From positions 1-64,000 of the forward strand of contig JALRMH010000013.1 in the NCBI GenBank assembly GCA_026119935.1: a stretch of 64,000 bases of DNA, given 5' to 3'. The notes below the pieces were generated by a model. The model made no database searches. It saw only the letters and a program-made list of their open reading frames with translations, and was not told where the DNA came from. Position 1 is the first letter of the stretch. The number at the start of each line of letters is the position of its first letter. A program made the translations under genes and the position numbers. Positions 1-9,635 of the stretch are shown in pieces. The DNA comes from Endothia cerciana. Its lineage: Eukaryota; Ascomycota; Sordariomycetes; Diaporthales; Cryphonectriaceae.

Positions 1-429
1 TTATATTAATATCAGAATACTTATTATATAAGCTTAGCAGAGTTACAATAATATAGCGAGAACAGGCTGTCTGATTAATAGCTGCTAGGTATCTGTTAGT
101 ACAGAGACTGATTCTTATAATATAGAAAGAATTAATATACTGAGTCGCTAGCTATTTAAAAAGGAATAGCTTGTACGCTGCTAGCGCTGTTGTCTGCTAG
201 CGCTGTAAGCTATTAGTACTGTTATTATAACAATTAATTAAAAATAAAATAACTAAGTTAATTTATTACTTTTTGTATAGTTCGCTTATAATAGTACAGA
301 TATAAGTATAATAAAGAAATTACTATTTTATATACTTTATAAATATAATCTAATAGTTTATTATAAAGCACTGCTAAAAGTAAATACAGAAGTAGTAAAT
401 AAGAAAGTTAGGAAAATTAAGAAAATCTA

Positions 430-930
430 AAAAAAACTCTAGTTAGAACTATAATCTATTAAGAAATAAATAATACACTATGTAAATACTAAAAGAATTA
501 AAGAACTAATCTTAAAAGAGGGAGATAAAGTCTATCTTTTTTGCAAAAATATTAAAATAATTAGATTTAGCAACAAACTTAATTATAAAAAACTAAGACC
601 TTTTAAAATTTTATAACAAATCTCTCTAATTAACTATAAACTAGCACTATTTTATAGAATAAAAATATATTTAGTTTTCTATATTTTATTATTAGAACTA
701 GCAGTATAAGAAATACTTATAAATAATATAATAAAAGTTAAAAATAATAAACCTAAGTATAAAGTCAAGAGAATACTTAAATACAGAGAACGAAATAATA
801 TACTTAAGTACTTTATTAAATAGAAAGGTTACCTAATAAGCAAGAACTTATAAAAACTATAAAGAAATATTAAAAACACTATAAGCAAATTAATAAAATA
901 CTAGAAGAAAAAGACTAGCCTTAACTTTAG
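430..930 (+). pseudogene. Gypsy-type retrotransposon pol 3' end (integrase C-terminus and chromodomain), degraded
   Basis: Plus-strand translation gives an integrase C-terminal stretch (a KEGDKVYL-type motif near 515, then a YKKLRPFKI-type motif near 585). About 80 codons later a chromodomain-like segment appears near 770-900 (KYKVKRILKYRERN, then KGYLISKNL). These match the order integrase - GPF/Y-type module - chromodomain of Tf1/sushi-like chromoviruses. At least six in-frame stops make it non-functional. The 5' part of pol lies outside the window or is too decayed to read. It is followed downstream by a reverse-strand ORF relic and an LTR-like sequence, as expected for the 3' end of one element. 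Confidence 0.8.
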
Positions 931-1009
931 CACTACACTATTAATAGTTATTTCAGCATTATAATAATAATAGAGAACTACTACCTAAGACCTCTCTGCC
1001 TTAAAATAA

Positions 1010-1600
1010 GAATTAGGCGCTGTAGTTTCACTCTCTAAAAAGGAAGGCTAACCAGACACACTAGGATCAAGGGCTAAGGAACTCCAGTCAATAACCTCAA
1101 GGTGTTCCTAGGACATCAGGCGAGTTTCCTCTTCACAAAGACTACGATTCTCCTCATCAGCGAACCCCTCTAAGGAATTGAAGCTACGACAAATCATTTC
1201 TGCAGCCCGCTCCTCTAATAGCCTTCGCTATTTCTGCGCACAATCAAGACAAGCCTGCAATGCTAGCAAGGCTTGCAAAGCAGCAGTGTTTACCGACTCT
1301 GCCTTAGCCTCCTCACTTAGGATCTTGCGCTTTTTATAAATCAAGCGCCCTGCTGAAGAAAGAAAATCAGTAACTATAAAAAGCACCTAGGAATAAAAAG
1401 ACTAACTAGCAGAAGCTGAGAAACAACTAATATCACAACTTTAACCTAGAGAAACACACTCCTTATAACAAGAAGAGTTTTCAGTAAAATAGCAGAAAGC
1501 CCCTGTCTCCTAATAATAAGCATAGATAAGCATTTTAATGCTAAAAACAGAAATAAGCTTAGCAAGACGATAGCACTCTTAAGTTTTTACCAAACAATTA
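1010..1600 (-). pseudogene. Degraded Cys-rich/coiled-coil ORF associated with the retroelement
   Basis: Read on the minus strand, this stretch encodes a short Cys-containing segment (CYFTENSSCYKEC near 1470) followed by a charged, helix-forming region (KRKILSEEAKAESV near 1310, then RRLLEERAAEMI near 1200) and an acidic tail. Stops interrupt it, several of them TAG in place of CAG or TGG. The Cys-rich head with a coiled tail resembles accessory/GAG-like ORFs found with fungal transposons. I cannot name the family with certainty. Its position between the pol 3' end and the LTR supports it being part of the same element. Confidence 0.5.
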
Positions 1601-1939
1601 GGACGCGATTTATTAACTCTATTTGATATCTTAATTAGGAAGGCATAACTATATGCACAAATAACTTGCTAGGATACTTACAAAAGATCGTTAGAGATAA
1701 TAATTAATAGAAGGGAGATAATATTATAACCTATCTAATATACAGGTCACGAACCAGGACACCTAGGACAACTGTTTAAAAGATAAAAGAAGGGTTTAAT
1801 ACCCTAAGAACTACAGCTTATATAAGCAAGGGTTAGGGTTACAGGATCAGGATGGATTAGTAGCTGATCTATAGTGATCTAGATTAGTTGGATCACCTAG
1901 GTAATTTAAGTAATCTAACAATTAATACTACTAACAGGA

Positions 1940-2195
1940 CTAAAGAGCTGGATATATAAAGACACGTTCATTTCTATTAGATAGATCTCGTATATAGCTC
2001 TTCAGTTGTTAATCTAAGTTCTAAGTACACCTATACTTAGAAGCCCTAAAGGTAGTGAACACTTGCACAGACTACCCAGCTGTATTTCTGTATTCAAGGC
2101 TTATATTCGACACTGCTCTTATTAGCATAAACCTAATCGGTACTCAGAGATTTTTGGATTACTGCAGTGCTTATTATAGATGGGTTATAACAATA
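1940..2195 (+). mobile_element. LTR-like sequence, copy A
   Basis: A TATATAAAG box near 1953 is followed by a sequence repeated in diverged form at two other places in the window. Shared blocks include AGCTCTTCAGT, CAGTGAACACTTGCA-like, GTATTCAAGGC and, with copy B, GGATTACTGCAGTGCT. Copy A lies downstream of the pol remains in the right orientation to be the 3' LTR. The outer boundaries and target duplication were not resolved. Confidence 0.6.
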
Positions 2196-2732
2196 GTATT
2201 AAGCGTTTGCTTAAGTCTAAGTCTACCTACTTAACTATATATATAGTATTTTAAATTTAAGTAGTAATTGTAGAATTAATTATTTATTTAACTTCTTCTG
2301 CAGAAAAATAATATATATTATATTCTTAAAGCTCTTCTAAGTAGTCCTGCTGCTCTGTTTAGATCTCTTAATTCTTTTCTTTAAACATCCTCTTCTTCTA
2401 TTTCTTCTAAACACTATCTGTATCTTTAAATTATATAGAGTATTAGCAAATAACAATCTTTTAACATCTATATAAGCGCTTTTATATTTATAAGCACTTT
2501 ATATTTATCTTATAATTCTTAAGTATTTTCTATCTTTTTAGATATTTATAATATTATCTTTATATAATTAGTATATTTATATTACTAAGCGTTATATTAG
2601 CTCTATATTTATTATATAATTTTTAAGCACTATTTATATCTCTGAATTACTCAGAATAGAGAGAAATTTTGCTGTAGAACCTTCTTCTCCATCTCTAGCT
2701 GTATTGCATCCGCTGACTAACCGAAGGCTGCT

Positions 2733-4280
2733 ATGGCGCTCCTCCGGAGTAGATCGAGGCCGAGATCGACCGCAGTCGTGGATACGGGGCTTCCGAAGGT
2801 AGTCTTACTTGTTGGTGACCTTACTAGTAGAGGTAATCCGCCAGTACTTGGGATGAAAGGATAGCTACAGCAACTTGGCTATACAGTTCGTTATTTATTG
2901 CAGCTGTTTCTTATCGTTCTTCCTAATAGCTGTCGCAGGATCAGGTACTTGCCAATCTGAAGATCATCCATGTTGCTGGCACGAAGGGGAAAGGCAGCAC
3001 GTGCGCATTTATCGAGTCCTTTCTCAGAGCTCATAGCGCGCGGACTCATTTCCCACTCAAGACTGGTCTTTATACTTCGCCACATTTGGTCTCGATAGCG
3101 GAAAGAATCAGAATCGACTTTCAGCCGCTTCCTAAAGCTACCTTCGCGCAATATGTTTTCGAAGTCTCTGACGCCCTGTCTCTCAATCAGCAAAACGAAG
3201 GTCCTGGTTTCCTTCAGCTCCTCGCTCTTGTTTCATTTCACGCTTTCATCCGAGAGGGTGTCGAAGTTGCTATTTATGAAACTTATCATGGTGGCGAGTT
3301 CTGTGCAACTAATGTGATACAAAATCCTGTTGTCACTGCTATAACGAGTATTAGTTTAAATCATATTGTTGATTTAGGTCCGACTCCAGAGAATATTGCA
3401 TGGCATAAAGCAGGTATTTTGAAGAATAGGGCTGCAGCTTTTACAGCACCGCAACAACCAAATGTTCTAGCTGTACTGGAGCGTCGCGCATTGGAGAAAA
3501 ATGTGGGATCTCAAGGTTGTTCAAGCAGATGCAGATCTTCCAGACGGGTTCAACGATCCTTTACAGCGATTGAATTGCTCTCTTGCTCGAGCCGCTACGG
3601 ATGCATTCTTGCAGCAAACCTCATTACCCAGTACGATCCGATGTCTTTCGCAGCAAGACATAACACATGGTGTACGTCGATTTCGTTGGCCAGGACGCTT
3701 CGAGATAATACAAGAGCTTGATTGCACTTGGTTTCTCGATGTAGCGCATAACGAAATGAGTATAACTCATGCTGCGCAGTGGTTTCGAAGAGCATATTTG
3801 CAAAGGTAAGATCTCATTCTGCATTTGCATTATCTCTTACTTATTACATTGGCAGGGGTCTTCCTTCTGTTCGCCGTGTTGTTATTTTTTCACACTTGCC
3901 GACTGATCGACGAGATTATGAGGGTATAGCCAAACGTTTGGCAGAGTCTCTTGAAATTGTATTGCATGAAGTTATATTTACAACAGATTATGAAGATGAA
4001 GGCAAGCAACCCAATTCTTATAATACAAGCTGATGATTATGCTTACTGTATTTTAGCGAATGTCCCGGATAATATTGACTGCATATTATCCCGGTATAGC
4101 CAGCTTTGGAAGAATATTCGGTCTGGAGATGAACTTGTTCACACAGCTAGAACGATTCGCAAAGCTACTGAGATCGCTCAGAGAAATTGTGCCAAAAAGC
4201 ACGATGTCCACATCCTTGTTACAGGAAGCTTATATCTAGTAGGGGGCGTCCTCCATACACTGCGCCGTCCATTGTCTTAG
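2733..4280 (+). pseudogene. Folylpolyglutamate synthase-like protein, copy 1 (broken)
   Basis: Folylpolyglutamate synthase adds glutamates to folates using ATP. The conserved order is visible: ATP-binding loop HVAGTKGKGST (near 2970), TGLYTSPH (near 3070), the central HKAGILK motif (near 3405), WFLDVAHNE (near 3730) and a C-terminal VLVTGSLYLVGG (near 4220). Coding switches frame several times (near 3490, 3790 and 4010). Some switches may be introns, but a TAG near 2858 and the loss of a continuous frame argue for decay. The usually invariant DGAHN motif reads DVAHN here. A paralogue in the opposite orientation lies at 45.3-46.8 kb and keeps DGAHN. The product is shorter than typical fungal FPGS (about 500 aa). 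Confidence 0.8.
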
Positions 4281-4781
4281 TCCAGCGCCTATTATAGGGG
4301 CCGGGATGGTATCTTAAAACAGGAGGTTCAAGAGGGTCCTGGGACATTGTACAGTTATGAGCATACTGTTGTGGTGGCCAGCGTGGAGGTCCTCAGAACA
4401 CAGAGTGAAGTGGGTCCTGGGTCTTCATAGAGGTACGAGGATACCAACCCTCTTTCGATTTCTTTCAGACAGATAAGCAACAATAGACATCTCCCTTTTC
4501 TCTATCTAGAATCCCCTGGAAAGGTCCAAGGCAGGCTCTTTATCCTGTTCTTGGGCCCTTGTGGTCTTCATTTGCCATTATCCTTTACACAAGCAAGTTT
4601 GGGTCATAAGGTCGCTTGCCCGTTGCTTTGGCGGCTGTTCTTTCTCATGCGACAGCGCCCGAGTTCTGGTTCACTATAGCTGTGTATTCGGTGACCAGGA
4701 ACGAATGTCTCATGTCAAGGCCGATAAGTCATGGCCAGTCTCTAGGCGAGGCGAACTTTCGAGGTAGAAAAGCTAATAATC
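4281..4781. other. Intergenic stretch, nothing recognised
   Basis: About 500 bases between the convergent ends of the FPGS-like relic and the PPSY/coiled-coil gene. Short open frames exist but none resembles a known protein. No RNA gene or repeat was recognised. Confidence 0.5.
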
Positions 4782-5921
4782 TTATTTATTGAACTCAATG
4801 CTAATGCTGGCTTGAGTGATCTCTTGCTTGATAATATCAACTGCATCTCCAATTTCGTCTTTAACCCAAGACTCAAGCTCACATTTCACAGCCACCATTC
4901 TGTCATCTAATTGACAATCAAGCTCCTCTGATGCCCACCTAATCTGGTCATCCAACCTGTCTACCTCGGCTGTCAATTCATCCCACTTTTCAGACTGATC
5001 CCTGAACAATATATTGACACGCTCCAATATTCGAGCTTCCGCTTTCGCAAGTTCTTGATGTAGGGTGTCTGCAAAGCTCTTTTGTTGTTCAATGATCATC
5101 TGCCGAGCAGTCTCAAGGCGCATCGTCTCGGTGCTTCCAGGAGAGCTCACACGTCGCCGCTTGTTGGAATGTGAAGCTGTATCAAATGCTGTGATTTGCA
5201 TCAGTAGAATGACAAGGAATCCTCAGTATGTGTACTTACATGAAGCTTTATTGAGTAGGGGTGGAGATGGATCTTCGACTTCGTCGTAAGACGGAGGGCT
5301 CGGACGAACGGATGGTAAACCAGTCATAACCCGGCCACCCTTCCCACGATACAGCGCACCAAGTCGCACAGTTGTGTTCAGCAGTTGAATCTTCTGGCTG
5401 GAGATGGTTCGACAGAGTTGTACCAGCACACTGCTGGACTGCAGGTAGAGAGTCAAGCTGAGACTACCTGGAAGCAACAAAATCGAATCAAGAATGGCAC
5501 CCTCAGCATTCTTAGCAGCACGAGGAACGAATGGCGGCCCCACCAGATCAACAGGCTTAGCTAGCACAAGGTGCAAGCGCTTTGGACTGTCGCCTAGGAT
5601 GTTTTGGATTTGGTCTGGTATATTGTCCGAGGCAAGTGTAGCAGAACGGATCCGGTCCAGCTGAATCCATAGATAAATTGGCGTCCTGGCCCGGGAAACT
5701 TCGCTTTGTCGCAACTCAATCGTAAATCGGAGTTCCAACAGACCCGTCTTCCCCGATGTATCGGGAATGGCAGAAAATTTCAGAGGACGGGCTGCGGAGT
5801 GGATTAGACGATGCCGAGTGCCATTGTCCAGAACCCACTCAAGAGCTGCAGGTAAATCTGTGAGAGCCCTCGATGGATTGTAGGTAGTAGATGTTGCGGA
5901 CACCTGCTCAGCCATAATCAC
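4782..5921 (-). CDS. PPSY/coiled-coil family protein, two exons
   Basis: Exon 1 begins at ATG 5921 (an in-frame ATG lies two codons downstream) and runs to about 5240. A GTAAGT...CACAG intron follows, and exon 2 ends at 4782. The product is about 360 aa. The N-terminal half is a mixed sequence with a PIYLWIQLDRIRS block and a region ending in a proline-rich PPSYDEVEDPSPP segment. After the intron comes a basic cluster (NKRRRVSSPGS), likely a nuclear signal, then about 100 residues of heptad-like coiled coil rich in E, K, L and I. No enzyme motif is visible. Related copies lie at 29.9-30.8 kb and, as a C-terminal fragment, at 7.3-7.7 kb, so this is a multicopy fungal family of unknown role. 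It converges on the FPGS-like relic. Confidence 0.7.
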
Positions 5922-6913
5922 AGCCTTCTATAGCAAGAAACCATCAGCGAATCAAAATTTAAAAATAAAAAAAATTTATTCAAGTAAACAGGATAACGTA
6001 TCAGGTAAGATATCTTTGGAAGAAGAAAAGAACCCCTTGCGTGGACGCAAGACCCTGCCCACCCCGGCTTTTAGCATAAGCAGAGCAGCCGAGACTCGTA
6101 ACATAAATATATTATCCCAGGTAATAAAGAGGGAGGAAAAGAAAAAAGAGGGGATAACTAGCCGTCAAAGTTGAAGCACACTGGAATATATAGGCATTCG
6201 CACGTCCGGCGGCTCTTTGAGGTCCCTTCCTATTGTACAGGTCCGCAGACCTGGCGTATAGGTGCGAGATGAAGGTGTTGAGCTACCCGATACGGGCACA
6301 CGATCATGCGCAAAGCAGAGGTGCCTCAAAGGCCCCGCTCAGGCCCAGGTCGGTAGTTTCCTGTCGCTTGGCTACTGAGAGAGGCCACAATATTCCAGAG
6401 TGCTACTCCAGATGTGCGATGGAGTATTCAACAGAGACGAGAAAGGGCGATGGATGCTGAACACCAAGAATGGATAGGACTGGTGACCTCGGAAGAATGG
6501 AGAGAATGTGGGTGGTGCGATGTGCGATGTCAAGAATTAAATATGCCTGGTGACTTCTGAAGAGGGAAGTGAGAGCAGCTCGCTTAGTATGGAGAACGAG
6601 AACTGGCAATCAGTACCGCACATGATCTTACGTATGCCAAATCCTATTTCCACCTATCGTGTAGCGGAAATATCGCGTCAACGATCCTCTTCTTGAATCA
6701 AGCGCTCGCGCTAGCTCCTGCCGATCTTATCCAGCCTATCACACCGCAGGACCGCCATATCGGAACGGACTGCGCCTCAAACACGTAGTAGTGCTTACAC
6801 TATCGAAGATAAGGATTGAGTTTCAAGCTACCCACATCTGACATGCCACGTGTCATATTCGAAGCACTGTGATGGGCTCGATCCTTGGGCTCGAGCACCT
6901 TCGTAGGTCGGAC
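5922..6913. other. Intergenic stretch, nothing recognised
   Basis: About 1 kb with an A-rich tract near 5960-5985. Only short unconvincing open frames are present, and no gene, RNA or repeat could be supported. Confidence 0.45.
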
Positions 6914-7045
6914 TTTCACAACTGCTGGTGATCACTGTATCAGCATTCAGAGTTGTGTTTTCTATTCAAGGCTGAGTCTTGGCACCACTTGCTAGGATGA
7001 ACCCCCAGTATCTTCGGATTACTGCAGTGCTCATTATATATGCAG
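6914..7045 (+). mobile_element. LTR-like scrap, copy B
   Basis: This matches copy A over the 3' part: CTATTCAAGGCTGAG, TTGGCACCACTT and CGGATTACTGCAGTGCTCATTA. It is less AT-rich than copy A, so it was either less mutated or inserted at another time. No internal element sequence flanks it; it looks like a solo-LTR remnant. Confidence 0.55.
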
Positions 7046-7218
7046 GGTAGAAACTTCGTCTGGAAGGTAGTTTGGTCCGGATGATAGTGGATTACGTTTC
7101 AGGTAAAAACCGCTAGGGCCTAATAAGATAAGCGTGATAAGCACTCCCTGATGCAATGCACGAGGATTTCGTATTACTAAAACATACGTAATACCAGCCC
7201 CCCTTGTGATTTCATATC

Positions 7219-7690
7219 TTGCATAGTTTAGTCTTCGCCGGTGTGTTTTCCCCCTATTCCAACAGCTCTTGTCTCCTGACCTCAATTTTTCAACAAGAAG
7301 CAGCCACCTTGCTGCTAGCTAAGAGGAAGAGAGTCAACACTAGCAGCTTCGAAGCTGTTTCTCAGTCAATAAATCTTGAAGACGGTACAAGCTTTGGTTG
7401 AAGGTATGCTGGAGGCTCGGTTCATCGCTGAAAAGCGTGAGCTTACGGAGCTGCTATCTGCTCATCTTTCTAAAGTTGATGCGAAGCTGGCTGCTCATAA
7501 GGCTGAGCTTGCAGCCATGATCACATCTTCAGAGGAACGGGTGAGGAGCGATGCAGTGAGTGAGGTTGCAGATTCGATCAATACACTGGTTTCTGCAGAG
7601 ATGGAGGGTGTGGTAGAGACTGTGATGCAGCAAATTACTTCGATGCCTTTACAGGCTAATCTTACATTCCCTAATGATCCCTGGTATTGA
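7219..7690 (+). pseudogene. C-terminal fragment of PPSY/coiled-coil family
   Basis: A basic cluster (AKRKRVNTSSFE) near 7315 is followed, after a one-base frame change near 7375, by about 100 residues of coiled coil ending at 7690. It aligns in order with the second exon of the gene at 4782-5921: KR-rich patch, long heptad region, then a QQIT/QEIT motif near the C-terminus. The N-terminal half is not recognisable upstream. It is probably a dead paralogue. Confidence 0.55.
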
Positions 7691-8774
7691 AAATAAACTA
7701 TAAATTATTTGATGATGCCTTCTACCAATCCGAGTATGACCTTCTATTGACGGAAGTTTGTCCTGGTGAACGTGGTTTCCGGCTTCATTAAGATAAAATG
7801 CAGGGAACATAGTATTCGAAAGCTGGGCTTAGATGGTCGAAAGGTATGTGTTGGCAGGCCACAGTAGCAGTACTGCTGTTGATAGACAGTGTTGATTTAT
7901 TAGTAGGGGGAAAGGAACGGCAAGCCATTGTTTTCTGTCCAAGGTTCGACTGTTATGACTACAAGGATGACAAGGAACAGGCCGGCTCAGGGCGACTCGA
8001 GCGACTGAAGAACAGGGTATATGAAGGACGGGATTTCCTACTGTCAGATGAATTTTCCTTCGTAATTTTTCAGTCGTCAATATAAGTACAGTTCAGACCC
8101 TTATCTCTACTGTATTATAAAGCAGTAAGAATTAAAACCTGCAGCAGATCAGAAAACTCCTAGGATGTCAAATTCTGCAAGAATTTGATAGAATAAGAGG
8201 AATATAATACGTCTGCTGCATTTACAACAGTTGAAAATAACCTCCTGCGAGGCTGAACCTGTAGCCGCCTGCTGGTGCTAGCACAACCGAAGTGGAGCAT
8301 CCTGAAGGTTAGAAATAGCTAGTCTTTTATTAGCCTTACACCTGGCGTTCAAGAAGTAAAACTCGCACACTATCTGTTTGGTTCAAACCCAGCCTGTACA
8401 AACGTTGGCTGAAAGGTCAGGCTCACCGTTAGGCCTACAGACTTTCTCATCACTATCAGCTGTTACATTGGCTAATGTTCGTTTTAACAAGCTTGCGTCT
8501 ATCATCCTGTCATTGGTAGCTGCATAGCTGCGCCGCCAGCCCTGGATCGCCGGAGAGGGAGCGACTTTCTGAAGGGCGTGAGCCCCGTCATCGTCAGGGT
8601 ATCCCACCCAGTTCCTGCAGTTCCGGCTCGTCGTGCCGCAGCACGACGTCCAATCCAAGTCCTACAGGGACAGGGTCGACAGATTCCGCGCCGGGACGGC
8701 GGACACCGAACCCCTCCTCGACCTTGGTCATGTCGGCCTCTTGAGCCGGCGCAGGACCGAAGGTCCCCTCCGGC
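7691..8774. other. Unassigned stretch
   Basis: About 1.1 kb in which no gene could be supported. A GGTTCAAACCC sequence near 8391 resembles a tRNA B box, but no acceptor stem or A box accompanies it. Confidence 0.4.
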
Positions 8775-9000
8775 GTGCAAGACGCCGGCTTCACGACCTA
8801 CCGCGCCCGTGACGGTGAGGAAGAAAAGCTTGGCCAGGGGAGTTTCGCGGTGGTCTACCGCGTCTGGAACGTCAGCACCGGAGGGCAGCACGCGCTCAAG
8901 AAACCGGATAGCAGGTCGTTCGACGCCTGCTGCGTGGGAGAGAGAAGCCCCTCATCATGGATCGGATCGACCACGGGGGGAGGCCAGACCGACTTGATTG
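8775..9000 (+). pseudogene. Protein kinase N-lobe fragment
   Basis: An open frame contains a glycine-rich loop (KLGQGSFAVVYRVW), then about ten residues later HALKK, which corresponds to the VAIK lysine of subdomain II. Nothing after this resembles the C-lobe: no HRD or DFG follows before the frame closes at 9080. It is therefore a truncated kinase piece, not an active gene. A similar isolated N-lobe occurs at 15.4 kb. Confidence 0.6.
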
Positions 9001-9635
9001 TGTGTCTGAGACTCCTTGTTGGTTTTGATCGTGGGACTTTGTACATAGAGCAACCACCGATTTTGTCTGGTATTAATTGATCATGTAGCGCAAGAGGCAC
9101 CTCTAACCTACTGTGCCGTCAAGGTACCTACCTACCTACCTACTGTCCAGACGCACGCTGTGCATCTTGGCGGGGTACCAGCTGCGGTGGGGCTGTAGCC
9201 TGTAGGATCGCCCATGGATAAACGCACCGGACGGCGGCACCCTCCCCAGGCTGTGTACACAGTACCCGACAATGTACCCTGGGCTTCTGTGCAAGGACCT
9301 CTTCCTGCCGAGCAACTGATAAACTCCTATCCCCCCCCCCCCCCCACAAACCAAAAACCACGACTGGCATCTCGCCGATGCTCTTCGACATTTTAAACGC
9401 GTGCGACACCACGACAACATCATCCAGGCGACAGCACCCTGCGCGCACGAACAGGCCAAGGCCATGACGGCGCCGCTTCCGGTTGACCAAGTTCTCCGTC
9501 TCGGCCAGCATCACCTCGCCCGGCTTGTGAAGGACAATCTCAGCGGCGAAGACGACGCTCTGAATATCTCCGAACCATCGCGGACTGGGAAGATGTCTCC
9601 CAAGCCACGAGGGACCGACTTGCCGAGCAGCTGCT

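Larger units (their letters stand above)
1..2690. repeat. AT-rich, RIP-like decayed repeat block
   Basis: The first 2.7 kb is far richer in A/T than the rest of the window, with TA-rich runs and few CG dinucleotides except for a GC-richer island near 1040-1350. Coding similarity to retroelement proteins can still be read through many TAA/TAG codons, often where CAA/CAG/TGG would be expected. This is the signature expected from repeat-induced point mutation in ascomycetes. RIP itself is inferred; no index was computed. From about 2200 to 2690 no gene can be seen. Confidence 0.75.

Noticed and set aside
8381..8410. Possible tRNA (GGTTCAAACCC B-box-like sequence)
   Set aside because: No A box at the right distance and no 7-bp acceptor stem could be formed.
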